DNA of 64,000 bases, from assembly GCA_039707465.1 (NCBI GenBank), contig CM077644.1, forward strand, positions 101,727,875 through 101,791,874, read 5' to 3'. The notes beneath the pieces are model-generated. The model had not been told where the DNA came from. It saw only the letters and a list, made by a program, of their open reading frames with translations, and ran no database searches. The DNA is from Rhabdophis nuchalis (taxonomy: Eukaryota; Chordata; Lepidosauria; Squamata; Natricidae). How positions within the stretch are numbered: the first letter of the stretch is position 1; every line of letters starts with the position of its first letter. Below, piece by piece: positions 25,265-36,175 of this stretch. The translations under genes and the position numbers were made by a program.

Positions 25265-25397
25265 CAGGGTTCTCCAACCTTTGCAGCTAAGTCTGAAGGG
25301 CTTCAGCTCCCAGAATTCTCCAGCCAGCTTTGCTGGCTGGAGAATTCTAGGAGTTGAAGTCCTTCAGACTTAAAGTTGCAAAGGTTGGAGACCCCTG
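25265..25397. mobile_element. Foldback hAT MITE (133 bp)
   Basis: Almost the whole element is one inverted repeat around a centre near 25330 (CCAGCCAGC/GCTGGCTGG). Ends CAGGGTTCTCCAACC and GGTTGGAGACCCCTG. The exact 8-bp target duplication ACATATAG lies at 25257-25264 and 25398-25405. It would form a long hairpin in single-stranded DNA or RNA. Confidence 0.9.
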
Positions 25398-25428
25398 ACA
25401 TATAGAACAAAAAAAGTATTAACTATGG

Positions 25429-25624
25429 CAGTGGTTCTCAACCTTCCCAATGCCGTGACCCTTTAATACAGTTCCTCATGTTGTGGTGACCCCCAACCAT
25501 AAAATCGGTGTCTTGGTTCCTAAGACCATCAAAAATATGTGTTTTCCGATGGTCTTAGGCGACCCCTGTGAAAGGGTCATTTGACCCCCCAAAGGGGTCC
25601 CGACCCACAGGTTGAGAACCACTG
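25429..25624. mobile_element. SPIN-type hAT non-autonomous element
   Basis: Ends CAGTGGTTCTCAACCTTCC and GACCCACAGGTTGAGAACC, with the central palindrome CTAAGACCATC / GATGGTCTTAG and the CCTTTGGGG-type block, match what I recall of the SPIN (Space Invaders) hAT family, known from bats, bushbaby, opossum, anole, frog and other tetrapods and attributed to horizontal transfer. The exact 8-bp duplication AACTATGG lies at 25421-25428 and 25625-25632. It carries no transposase. Confidence 0.85.
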
Positions 25625-25704
25625 AACTATGGTAACTAGCAGTATAATAACTTAGACGGCTATGTAATCTAAATTGAAATTGTATACAAAAAATAACATC
25701 TTTA

Positions 25705-28625
25705 CGAGGATTTTGGTGCCATGCTTTTTATTTAGATGGAAGAGAAGAACTACATTGTACTAAGTAAGCAGCTATACGACAGTATTTTACAGCACAGCAT
25801 TTGAAAAAGAGAATAGAGTAGCAATGCTCCAAAAAGTGGACAAGGAAGCATACAATCACTGTACAGTTCTCAACGGACGGTGCCCATTAAATTATAAATA
25901 AGCAGAAATTGGCTTTAAACAGCCAAAGAATTAAAAACATACACCAACAGTCATTTCCCCTACCCCATATAATTTCAGTAGCCACCATGACTGTCAGACT
26001 TTAAATACCTGACCCCCAAATTAGGATGTTTGGCAAATTCTGTCATATAAACAATAAAAACAATACCTTTCTTATAAAGAACCAGTGCACATGTATTATC
26101 ACTGGTAAAACACGGGGCTTCTTCACAAAATCTTTTCTTTTCTCGAATAGGATATCAAATTAAGAGAAATGGTTAGTAGAAAATGTCCAACCTTAAAAAT
26201 TAAAAAACCAGCAGCCTCAACCCTGTCATTACTTTCCTATTGTACTGTATAGTAACATTTTAATCTCAGAGGTCTTGACTTTTATTTGTAATATTCACAT
26301 TCTACTTTTAGACATTGCACAGAGTGTTTTTTCTGAAATGTAGACAAAATTCATAATACATTCAATAATTTAAAATAATATCCTCTGCTGCTACATTTTA
26401 AAAATCATCCTGTTTAGCTAGGTGTGCAAGAATCAGTGTAGTGTATATTTTTAAAGAATCTTTCTTTTTTTTAACAAGAATACTTTCGTTTCAAAGCTCT
26501 TGCACACAATTTCTTCTTTCACCAACATCAATTACGGTATGTCCAAACTTCTCTCTCCTAACCATAGATATACTTGAACTATCTTTAAATTAGGTGTACA
26601 TTTATTTGAGTTCGTAATAAAACTTCCCTCTGCCATTAGTTGGAGGATAAGCATAGAGGGTAAATGCATAGAACAATCTCCTATTTTATACATACATATA
26701 TATGTGTGTTTGTGTGTACTTTCTCTCTATATCTATATACAATATGTTTACATTTGGATAAAAGATGAGTTAGATATCCCTATCCTTACATGCAAGCAGT
26801 AGGAATCAACTAACCACAAATATATTTCATTTTTTATAGTTTTAACAAATATACATAAATATAATAACATAAATTACAGTAAAATATTGGCTGCATCTTT
26901 GAAAAAATTCGACAAGCAACCCAGAAACATTGATGCTTAGGGCTGTTTAATAATTTAAAAAAAGTGTTCTTTAAATTTAGGATTTTTCATTCCTGTACAT
27001 CATCTATACAAAGAACAAAAGCAAACTGTAGTGAAATACTAGTCTGAATCAAGCTTTTCAACGGGAGAAGTGTACAGAATGTTTACATTTTCCTTTGCAG
27101 GACATATTATAAAATTCAAGCATAAGACAGATAGTTCAATACTGTCTAAGTTTCAACACTTTTTACAATACTGAAACAGAACCAGAGCAGTAATTCAAGT
27201 CTTTTCCTGAGAATGTGGTTCCACCTAGCTTCCCTCCCACCCCACAACTAAATTGTCTGGTGTTTGAATATGAAAAAAAGCAATAGGAAAAATAAGGGTG
27301 GATTTCAAGTTCAAATGTTGCCACCTGTCAGTTAATCAAAGTTCCAAACAGGAATTTCTTTCTAAAGTAATCAGATGCAACACAGCCCTTCATAAATACT
27401 GAAAAGATGTCCTAGTGATATTTTTATATTATGTTGTAGGTTGCCCTAGTTCCTTTCGGTTAGATTTAGGTTGTCATAAATGCAGTAAATTACTCAAATA
27501 AAATCAACTCTATATTGTGGAAAGAAATTTAACTTTGGTCCATATAATGGGCAACATCTTGATCATAAACCAGATACACCTTTTTCTTTCTACTTGTCAC
27601 ATGAAATGTATTATTTTAACACATTTAATACTGGATTTTAAATGTCAGCAATAGTTCCCAACTCATGGATCCAATTTATGTAGCTATGTTGGCCTGTATA
27701 CAATTAGTATTGTTTTATTTATGTGGAGTTTGTTTCCTTATAGCTGGGAGAATCTGTGCAAAATTACAGGATGCAATTTAAGCAGAAGCTTGGGCAAAAC
27801 TCAAGAATAGAAGCCTGCTTAAAAGAAAATAAGGATAGAAAAAGAAAGTCTACCAGTGCATATGTTTTCATTTCACGCTATCCTGGATCAGTGATAGATT
27901 GTTAAATATAAGGATGATGTCTTCCCAACATTAGTAGACACATTTCCCTATTAGAGTTTAAGACATGCTAGCAGCAATCCTGCATATGTCTTACAAGATG
28001 TGCTTAAATAATAATAATAATCAGAGTTAAAAAGTTTAGCTAAGCTTAATTTTATTGTGATTCAGGCTTGTGCCCTTTGTTATCTGCATGATATTAATAA
28101 AATAATAATATCTGCCTATTCCCAGATCCTTGGGAAGGACTTGATAGGTGGATAAAAATGCCAAATCCAGTCTAAACATATGGCTGATGATGTGACCAAC
28201 CATAATAATAATGATGATGATGATGTGGCATGTAAGACACAATAGTCCAGTAAAGTTATAAAGAACAGAAGCAAATTCCAAAACAAGCATTAACAGTATA
28301 AGGCAGTAAATGTAAAACTTTTAAAACTTCAGTCTCATAAGTGTGCAAACATTCAGAGAGCTGCAGAACTGAGGAAAGGAACACCACATATGATGAGTAA
28401 ACAACTAAAATACCCAGGTGTGAATCCATTGTTCATGATGCACAACACCCAAGTGTCAGTTTTCTGCAAGACTTCAACACTGTGTTTACATTCCAGTTGG
28501 CAATGACAACAGAGCTTGTTCTTCAAAGAAGCCTTCTTACCAAATCGGTAATAGTAATAGACAGCATATATGAAGTGCAAGTTTGTCCCAATTGCCTAAA
28601 GCAAGAAATAACTTCCCACAGGTAG
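25705..28625 (-). other. CAMSAP2: CAMSAP2 3' UTR (inferred)
   Basis: About 2.9 kb of AT-rich sequence after the stop codon, with few recognisable repeats, in contrast to both flanks. A retroelement-like tail with (AAT)n/(ATG)n tracts lies at about 28005-28230. Extent is inferred from the AATAAA at 25732-25727 and the start of the SPIN element; no transcript evidence is available. Confidence 0.55.
25727..25732 (-). terminator. Candidate CAMSAP2 poly(A) signal AATAAA
   Basis: AATAAA read on the minus strand, about 2.9 kb past the CAMSAP2 stop codon and at the edge of a repeat-poor stretch. Transposon-dense sequence begins just beyond (25624 and below). Other AATAAA copies occur upstream in the UTR (for example near 26600 and 27715), so alternative ends are likely. 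Confidence 0.5.
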
Positions 28626-28931
28626 CTATGTCTTTGAAGATGAGAGCTTTTTGGGAGTTACTGGTCTCTTGCTCTGCCATAAATGGCTATGAATAGTAAT
28701 TGCATCAACACTCGCGGAGAGTGTTTTTGCAGGTATGTGGCTGAACTGCTTCCTGTCAGAGTTATACTTATATAGCCCCTCGATCATTCTCTTAGTGATT
28801 GATCTGGGGCCTATCCCAGTTAGTTTACTGATCTCTTCAGTTTCGGGGCAATATGTATATAAAGATCGGAACTGGCAGCCAGAGTCCCGGAAGAGGATAA
28901 GGAAGTTGTTGGCATCTGATTTCTCCATTTC
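28626..28931 (-). CDS. CAMSAP2: CAMSAP2 last coding exon (CKK domain, C-terminal half)
   Basis: Encodes 101 residues and the stop, from EMEKSDANNFLILFRDSGC to the end VTPKKLSSSKT. This is the second half of the CKK domain, which recognises the microtubule minus-end lattice. The acceptor CCCTGAAG lies after a pyrimidine tract (28950-28932). It begins in phase 0, matching the GAG that ends the upstream exon. The sequence is nearly identical to human over most of its length. Confidence 0.97.
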   Translation of the reverse strand, partial: EMEKSDANNFLILFRDSGCQFRSLYTYCPETEEISKLTGIGPRSITKRMIEGLYKYNSDRKQFSHIPAKTLSASVDAITIHSHLWQSKRPVTPKKLSSSKT

Positions 28932-29272
28932 CTTCAGGGAATAAAGAAGAAAAGAAAGTTCTTATTGTGACAAAGATAAAAATGCACTTGAATGCTATTA
29001 AGTACAAGGGATTTTTCCTGAACTCTTAGAAAAGGATCCAGGTTCACGATGTGAATTAAAACAGTCATTATTACATGAGATTTGCAGTATGAAATGCACA
29101 AAAGAACTAATAACCAATAGTTTGGGGTCTCTTAAATTACTTGTAATAATTGATAGAATGAACTAATGTGTTTAGTTGTGAATGATTGCCATCATTTATA
29201 AATTAAACAAGTGATAGGCATGCTTGTGTGAATAAACATGTAAAAACAGTACTCTATTAAAGAGTTTAATTA

Positions 29273-29861
29273 CCGTATTTTTGGACTATAAGATGCACCG
29301 GAGTATAAGACGCACCGAGATTTTGAAGAGGTAAATTAAAAAAAAAAGTTTTTGCACTCTGCAGGCCTCCCAAACCCTCTGCATGCCTTGTTTTTTGTGA
29401 AAAACGGTGCATGCAGAGAGTTTGAGAGGCCTGCAAAATGCTCCTGGGGCCCAGGGGGGGGGGGCGGGCTAAAACAAAAACAAGCAAAAAACGGCCCATT
29501 TTTCACAAAAACAGGGCATGCATAGGCTTTGAGAGGCTTGTAAAGTGCTCCTGGGGGCTGGGGGGGTGAGGGAAAAAAACGGCCCATTTTTCACAAAAAC
29601 AGGGCATGCATAGGCTTTAAGAGGCTTGTAAAGTGCTCCTGGGGGCTGGGGGGGTGAGGGAAAAAAACGGCCCATTTTTTGCTCATTTTTGCCCTCCCCA
29701 GCCCTTAGGAGCATTTTGCAGGCCTCCCAAATCCTCTGTACATCCATTTTGCGAAGGAGGCAGGGTTTCAGGAGGCCAAACATGCTGTATTCAGTGTATA
29801 AAACAGATTTTCACCCTCTTTTTGAGGGAAAAAGGTGCGTCTTATACTCTGAAAAATACGG
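29273..29861. mobile_element. DNA transposon with CCGTATTTTT termini and internal 88-bp tandem repeat
   Basis: Inverted ends CCGTATTTTTGGACTATAAG and CTTATACTCTGAAAAATACGG, continuing into GATGCACC / GGTGCGTC. The flanks TA (left) and TG (right) suggest a degenerate TA duplication, so a Tc1/mariner relative is possible. The interior contains an 88-bp unit repeated in tandem (starts at 29491, 29579 and a partial at 29667). No coding capacity. It lies in the last CAMSAP2 intron. Confidence 0.7.
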
Positions 29862-30170
29862 TGGATAGTACCATTCGTATTTCATATCTGGGTGACTAAG
29901 GGATAGTCACTCTCTATCAGCCCAGCCTACCTCACAGGGTTGTTGTTCTGAGGAAAATAGGAGGGAATATTAGCTATGACTTCCACCCTGAGTTATTTAT
30001 AAAAATATTAACAGGGAAATAAAAAAAAATAAAAATATTGCGACCAGCCTATTCATTAAATAGGTTTGAAATAATAGCTTGAATTATCTAGTTACTCCTC
30101 TGCCACATACTGTAGTCACAGCTTTAGATTTGAACTTTTCTTCTTTTATTTCTTTGTAGGTTAGTCTTAC

Positions 30171-30289
30171 CTCTAGTATTTTATTCTTCTGTCCTTCATT
30201 TACTTTTCCAGCCAGACAACAATGGGCAAGTGCATTTTGGATGATGTGCTTATTGGATTTTGCACTGGGTTCTTTGTAGAGCTTTGGTC
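30171..30289 (-). CDS. CAMSAP2: CAMSAP2 exon (CKK domain, N-terminal half)
   Basis: 119 bp, residues GPKLYKEPSAKSNKHIIQNA through KNKILE. Acceptor ATTAG at 30290, donor GAG|GTAAGA at 30170. The first codon is completed by the G that ends the upstream exon. It starts the CKK domain. Confidence 0.95.
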
Positions 30290-30384
30290 CTAATTTTTTT
30301 AAAAGGGAGAGAGAAGAAGAGAACATCAAAAAAGATCAATAGGATTTAGAAAAACAAGCCTTAAATACCATGATCATTCACTGA

Positions 30385-30560
30385 AATTCCATAGTCACCT
30401 ATCTTGACCAAGTGACTCTGGATGGCTTACAATTCTAACTATAAAACAGTTAAGACAACTAAAAACAATAAAAACACCCAAAAAATGAATACATAGAGCA
30501 GCCAAGATAGTTAACAAACTAACAGTAAAACCAAGAAACAGGGTGCCACCAAAATGAGTG
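30385..30560 (-). mobile_element. Old LINE 3' tail fragment
   Basis: CAAGTGACTCTGGATGGCTT followed by 'acaattctaac...ataaaaacacc' resembles a minus-strand LINE 3' end (GTAAGCCATCCAGAGTCACT read in sense). Family uncertain; boundaries approximate. Confidence 0.4.
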
Positions 30561-30917
30561 GTATAATCTGGGGCCTCTGAAAATTTTGAGGGGAAAGGTG
30601 GGCTGGTAGGACTCGCATGTGGATTAAGGATTATGATTTTCTTACCTCTATCATCCATAAAAATGCACGATTCCTGGATAAAAGTGGAAAAATATGATTC
30701 CAATGGAAGTAATCGCTAGCCATTTTGCAATATGTCTAGCACAATTTGCAGATAAGTGGAAAATTGATGAAGATGTAGTGGGGGGGGGGATTATCATTCT
30801 TCTTTGTTGAAAACCAAATATGTGCTGACCTGAAGAAATGAATTAATTCAACATTTTCTCCTTGGAATAATTAGGTTTTCCAAGGATTTTCCTTTAAACT
30901 GAAGTTGTAACACCGAC

Positions 30918-31033
30918 CTGTATATTCTGTAGCAGAAGCTACTGAAGAAGTAGTTGATGCATTTTCCCAGTCTTTTTCCCCATTACGACTACCACAACAA
31001 CTTGGAGATAAGAATCCTTCCACGGACTCAGAT
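30918..31033 (-). CDS. CAMSAP2: CAMSAP2 exon (linker before the CKK domain)
   Basis: 116 bp: SESVEGFLSPSCCGSRNGEK through ATEYTG, a Ser/Thr-rich linker. Acceptor ACTTTAG at 31034, donor ACAG|GTCGGT at 30917. Human has Arg where this copy reads the first Cys of CCG; otherwise very close. Confidence 0.93.
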
Positions 31034-31130
31034 CTAAAGTAAGACCATAAACAGAAAACATTGTGCTTAAAATAATGTTTGATTTTTTAATACTAAAGCG
31101 AAAAACATGTGGAAATAGCTAAAGATAAAG

Positions 31131-31565
31131 ATAACAGAATAACAGAGTTGGAAGGGACCTTGGAGACCTTCTAGTCCAGGGGTGTCAAACTTGCGTCGTG
31201 ATGGTGTCATCCATGACGTATGGGAACTTTTTTCTCCTTCACTAACCGAGTGGGGCAGCACATGGCGCATCCAGCCCACAGGTCGTGAGTTTGACACCCC
31301 TGTTCTAGTCCAACCCCCTGCTCGGGCAGGAAGGGCTATGCCATTTGAGACAAATTGTTCTCCAATCTCTTCTTAAAAACTTCTAGTGTTGGAGCATCTA
31401 CAACTTCTGGAGGCAAGTTGTTCCACTGATTAATTGTTCTAACTCTCAGGAAATTTATTAGTTCTATTGATTAGTTTCCATCATTGCTTCGTGTCCTGCA
31501 TTCTGGTGCTTTAGAGAATAGGTGGACACCCTTTTCTTTTTGGTATCCCCTCCAATATTGGAATA
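31131..31565 (-). mobile_element. CR1 LINE 3' fragment, split by a hAT MITE
   Basis: Minus-strand CR1 3' end (CAGAGTTGGAAGGGACCTTGG near the tail, 5'-truncated near 31565). Interrupted by the 126-bp hAT element at 31177-31302. The same CR1 family is at 9445-10135. Confidence 0.8.
31177..31302. mobile_element. hAT MITE (CAGGGGTGTCAAACT, 126 bp)
   Basis: Ends CAGGGGTGTCAAACT and AGTTTGACACCCCTG are exact inverted repeats. The exact 8-bp duplication TTCTAGTC lies at 31169-31176 and 31303-31310. Ends are of the Charlie-like hAT type. Confidence 0.9.
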
Positions 31566-31689
31566 TTGCTATCATGTAAATAAATATATAAATATGAGAG
31601 ATGTCTCTTATATAGCAAAAAAGGCTCCTCTCCTTGAACCTGTCTGCTGGAATTCCTTAGCAGACAGGGTCCATCGCACCCTCTTCTAC

Positions 31690-32420
31690 TGGCACAAATT
31701 GGGTGGATTAGCACCAATGGGGTGAGAAGGCTCCCCAGATACTCTGGACCATGCCATATAGGGCTTTAAAGGTAATAACCAATGTCTTGAATTGGGCCCA
31801 GAAGTAAACTGGTAACTAATGTAGCTCAAGCATCAGCAGTGTTATACATCCCAGTTTAGGGGTCCCCAGAATTATGTCTGCTGCTGCATTCTACAGCAGC
31901 TATAGCTTCTGAATATTCTTCAAAGGTAGCCCCATTTGGAGTGGATTGCAGTAAGGCAACCGAGAGATGAGAAGGGCATGAGCAACCATGCACAGGGCCT
32001 CATGATCCAGGTAAGGGTGCACAATTGTTATACAACATGAAGTTGAGTAAAGGCCCTCTTAGCCACTTGCTCTTTGATTGTGCTATTGTGCAGCAGATCG
32101 GTTTTGGGTAGTGAAACCTCATCCAGAGTTAAAGATGATAAATGACTGGATCCTGAAGTTCCTTGCACCCCACAGCCACTTTGTCTTGCCGGAGTTCAGC
32201 TGAAGCCTGCTGTTTCTCATCCAGACCTCTACAACCTCCAGGTGTTCATAAAGGGCAACCACAGCATTTATTGGATCATGAGGGATGGAGATGTAAAGCT
32301 GTGTATCATCTGAATATTGATGATATCTCATCCCATGGTATCAGGTGATCATGCCAGCAGTTTCATATAGATGTTAAAAAGAAACAGAGTACTGAGATAT
32401 CTGGCAACCCACAAGGGAGT
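31690..32420 (-). mobile_element. Old L2-like LINE fragment (decayed reverse transcriptase)
   Basis: The minus-strand frame at 32331-32180 reads [15 protein letters not shown] and LQLNSGKTKWLW, the motif C region of L2-type reverse transcriptases. Remaining parts are broken by stops and frameshifts. It is much older than the two open L2 copies and lies in a CAMSAP2 intron. Confidence 0.7.
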
Positions 32421-32846
32421 GGCCATGGGCTCACTCCCTATCAATACTAATTGAGACTGGCCTTGGAGAAAGGAACCAGTGCAATATTAGTAATAAGAAC
32501 TTGCCTGCCTAAATACACTTTCCCATTCCCTCCCCTTATCTTTGTGAGAACTAGGAGGGTCTTCTCTGAGACATTTACTCAGGTTACATTCCTGTCCTGG
32601 ACTCAGGCCCCTTTTATCTGACTGTTGCCTTGCTACTAGTTCTTCCTTCTGTTTCTCAAGGCCATTCCCTCTTCCTTCTACATGATGCCACTGTGAAGCA
32701 ATGTGGTCATAGGAACAGATCCATTATTTGTACCAGTCACTGATTTCTTCATTGTATACAAGTAGCTGCAGCATATAATGAATAGCATTGGGCTACGTTT
32801 TTAAGATAATTTCTATAAGAAACAGAATTGTAAATTGAAATGTTAC

Positions 32847-32919
32847 CTTGGTGTCCTCTTGCCTGATTGCATACTCTCATTGTCTGCTGTGTTTAATGAT
32901 GCAAGAGAAAGGCTCGATA
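32847..32919 (-). CDS. CAMSAP2: CAMSAP2 small exon
   Basis: 73 bp: (V)SSLSLASLNTADNESMQSGKRTP(R). Acceptor TTTTTCTCAG at 32920, donor CCAAG|GTAACA at 32846. It joins the GPP of the upstream exon to the SESVEG exon in phase. Too short to stand out as an open frame; found by alignment to the known protein wording. Confidence 0.93.
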
Positions 32920-32994
32920 CTGAGAAAAAGAAATTAAAAAATATTGTCACAGCAGGTTATAAACTTGTATAAAAGTTCAAAATTACGTGATAAG

Positions 32995-33627
32995 CAACCC
33001 CTAGTTTTTACGACCAAGTCCCAAAACCACAAATCTTGCAGATCATGGCAGTTGTTTGCCCTTATGAACAACCACAGCGGCCCTGCAACATTTGTTCTGA
33101 ACATTGCTGGCTAAAATGGAGCTTCCGAGGGGCAGATCCACCTCTCCGACACTCCATTGGGGCCTCTAGAGGTCTCCTCTGGCGTGTTGCAGGCCGAAAT
33201 GGAGCTTCTGAGAGGCGGATCCCTCAGAAGCTCCATTTTGGCCTGCAACATGCTGGACGAGGCCTCTGAAGGCCTAAATGGGGTGCATGAGGCTGAGTGG
33301 CTGGAGAGGAGACTGCTTGCTAGATCTTTGCATGGGAAGTGACCTGGCGCGGCAGGTTGGGTGGGGAGGGGAAAAGCAATTGCGGAGAGCATGAGGTATT
33401 TCAGTGGGTCAGGGAGGCCTTGGATGGTTTATGCATGTGGCCTGTTTCATCACTAGCTCCCCCTCCCGTGGCCTTCCCCACCCTGATGAGCCTTGCATTC
33501 GATTAGTGAATGTGTGGGTAAAAGGAAGGAGTGATCCCATTCAAGGTATGAGATTCACTCCCACGAATCCTCAGGTTAAGAATGGAATGGGCAGGCTCCA
33601 TTACTTTCGTAATTCAAGGACTACCTG
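32995..33627. mobile_element. Diverged MITE with CAGGTAGTCCTTGA-type end
   Basis: The right end TCAAGGACTACCTG (33614-33627) is the inverted end of the Tigger-like family. The left end (TTTTTACGACCAAGTCC at 33005-33021) is decayed. The interior is GC-rich with a 20-bp class inverted repeat around 33190-33245 (AAATGGAGCTTCTGAG / CTCAGAAGCTCCATTT). Boundaries approximate. Confidence 0.5.
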
Positions 33628-34186
33628 CAATCAAGATATATTCTGCAAACTATCCATAAGGGAAGCTGTTTTGATATTTAATAATTTCTCTGCCACCATC
33701 TGGAGAACACTGAACAACAATAGTGTGAGTGGCAGGGTTGAAGGAGAAAGCCACTATGTTCTGAAGAGAACATTGTTGCCTGTCTACCATTTACAAAAAA
33801 CCACAAGAAAAAGCCAGAAAGCTATTTATTGAATAATGTTCTCTGCATGGATGAAACCAAAAGAGAATTTTTTCACTTTAATGAATTGCTGCTTGCGGAT
33901 GGGGTTACTGAAAGCAAAGGTTTGCATGCTTTTGTCACTGACAAATAAGCCACATTAGATCATTTTCATCAACAAATAAGTAAACATGTGTAATGCTTTT
34001 GACTCATTAATTGGGTTCCTTTTATCTATAACACAAATGGAAACAGATTATGTTTTAGGTCACATTGGTATGCAGAAATATTAAAAATTCAAAAGAGTTG
34101 TTTTCAAATTTTTAAGTGCTGTTGTAATTTTAAATGTGTCCATTAAAAAAGAAACAGTCTACCCCCAAAACATTTAAGCCCCATAA

Positions 34187-34240
34187 AAGAAAAAAGTAGA
34201 ACGGGTTTAAGAAACAAAGAAAAAAGTAGAACAGGTTTAT
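34187..34240. repeat. Short tandem duplication (2 x ~30 bp)
   Basis: AAAGAAAAAAGTAGAACRGG occurs twice about 30 bp apart. Local duplication in intron sequence. Confidence 0.7.
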
Positions 34241-34304
34241 ATTTCTTGGATTAATAGATCCTAGAAAATTATATGCTCTTATTTTAACCCAAGGGCAAAG
34301 AACC

Positions 34305-34560
34305 ATGGTGGCGCAGTGGTTAGAATGCAGTACTGCAGGCTAGTTCTGTTGCTTGCTGCCTGGCTGCAATTTAGCAGTTTGAATTTCACCAGGCTCAAGG
34401 TTGACTTACCCTTCCATCCTTCCGAAATTGGTAATATGAAGACCCAGATTGTTGGGGGCAATATGTTGACTCTGTGAAACCACTTACGTAGAGAGGGATT
34501 TAAAAGCACTGTGAAGCGGTAAATGAGTCTAAGTGCTCTTGCTTGGTGTAGGGGCACATA
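34305..34560 (+). mobile_element. tRNA-derived SINE
   Basis: Box A TGGCGCAGTGG (34309-34319) and a box B-like GTTTGAATTTC (34378-34388) give an internal RNA polymerase III promoter. The body has GACCCAGATTGTTGGGGGCA and ends GTGAAGCGGTAAATGAGTCT with a CTTGCTTGG-type tail. The same body is at 13590-13688. Not the Sauria SINE, whose head and CTTTACC tail differ. It lies about 30 bp from a CAMSAP2 exon. Confidence 0.8.
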
Positions 34561-34593
34561 TACAGTATATCTTCTTCTGGAAGACGTTATTAC

Positions 34594-34814
34594 CTGGAGG
34601 ACCTTTGATTGGAGTTTTAGGTGACTCTATGTGATCCCTATGAATGGATTTTGGACGTGCCTTCTTTTGTTTGGAAAAATGAGACCGATGTTTTATGACA
34701 ATGTCCATGTCTTCCATTAGTTTCAGTTGCTTTCGCCTCATATATTCCTGTTTAATATAATCTCGTCGTGCTCTTTCGTCTTCTTTCTTCTGACGTTCTT
34801 CCTCAGACTTCCTC
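34594..34814 (-). CDS. CAMSAP2: CAMSAP2 exon (second half of coiled coil 2)
   Basis: 221 bp: (K)RKSEEERQKKEDERARRDY through RPKSIHRDHIESPKTPIKGPP(G). The start continues the basic/acidic coiled coil, then a basic linker. Acceptor TTTCAAG at 34815, donor CCAG|GTAATA at 34593. An open frame of this area continues past the donor into intron; that extension is not coding. Confidence 0.95.
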
Positions 34815-36175
34815 CTTGAAATTTAATATCATGAATATTAAATCCTATTTCATAAGAACATTCCTGATGATCACGAGTGATGCATAATATACCAAGCCAC
34901 ATTTAATTTTCAAGTGCTGGTATAAATTTAACTTACATTATGTGCTTAATTTAAGGTCTATGTGAACATTCACACTAATGCACTGGACCAGAAGCATTGC
35001 ATTTAAATACATACTAGACAACTCATGACCTATTGAGATCTCCTTCCACTGTTGAAGGCATTCCTCAATGCCTACAACAGTGACAGAACTTCTAATGATC
35101 TGCCTTCACTGGAAAAGTTGGGATACATTCAGAGATTTATCTGCCTTGAAATTAGCCCATGCTGAACTATACAGGCACAGCCAGATAACAGCATAGGAAA
35201 TATTTTAAGACATTTTGTATTACGTCATTAACTGTTTTATGATATTTTTTGTTATAAATCCATTATAAAATTTGCCAAATTTGCATTCCGCAGGAATCAT
35301 GGGCTTCAGATTTTAGACGCATTCTGTAAATTAGCCCATTTGAAGTATCTTGGCTCAAAAAGTGTTGCATTATGATGCATCATTTCACCCAGTTAAAGGT
35401 TACTGGAACAACAGCTGTAGTATTACTGTCTATAGATTCAGACAGTCCCTTAAGAGCCAATTTTTACAAATGATGCATTGTAGTATCAATCAGTGAATAC
35501 CTATGAGAATCATATTGCTTATTTTGCATAAGAGTTCTATTAAAGAGAAATGATTTATTTGAAATACTGTATTTTTTAAATTGGGTATAAAATACATTTT
35601 GGAATACTGAATTTTCCATGTGGAAGCATATGATTACTTGGCAATCAGACAGATATTGGATCAAAAAAACTTCCTAAAAGTTGGCATGCAGAAGAACAGA
35701 AAATGGTGTAGGGCAGCCATCTCAAAATTGGTGCGTTCTAGCCAACTATACTGACTGGAGATTATGGGAACTGAAGAGCAGTACATCTTAATTCATTATG
35801 CTGATAATAATTTCTCTATTACATTAAGCAGATTTCAGCTTAAGCAAAGTGAGGGAATTAATTGGTAAACTAAAATCGAAAGTATTATGGGTTTTTAAAG
35901 AAAAATGAACACTTATGAAATAAATTTGCTAAATATGCATAGAAATAATAAATGAATGTGTTTCTTGTGAAGAGTTTGAAAATAAATCAATGGGCCAAGG
36001 TTATAGAGAAGCCATGATGTGCACAATTTTTGAACTTTCATCCTTTGTTTCGAGAGTGTGATCTTGACATTGAAATAATCTCTTCTTGATTTTTAAACAT
36101 GAATAGCTCCCCAGAACACCTGAAATTTGGAATCTTTGATTTTTCAAAACTGTTATTAATATGGAATTATGCTAT

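Larger units (their letters stand above)
1..25704. other. Intergenic region downstream of CAMSAP2
   Basis: I recognise no cellular coding exon in this stretch. Open frames here are short, lack family resemblance, or lie inside repeats. Parts not covered by separate entries (about 1-974, 1693-3454, 5037-6359, 8124-9444, 10140-11050, 13700-16300, 19320-20345, 20691-21691, 21896-23439 and 24300-25256) are AT-rich, low in CpG, and show no gene or structured repeat I can name. A short degraded hAT/foldback fragment lies near 24190-24290. Exons of a non-coding RNA could be present and would not be recognisable by eye. Confidence 0.6.

Noticed and set aside
34305..34388. A functional tRNA gene
   Set aside because: Has A and B boxes but no cloverleaf with anticodon stem; it is the head of a SINE.
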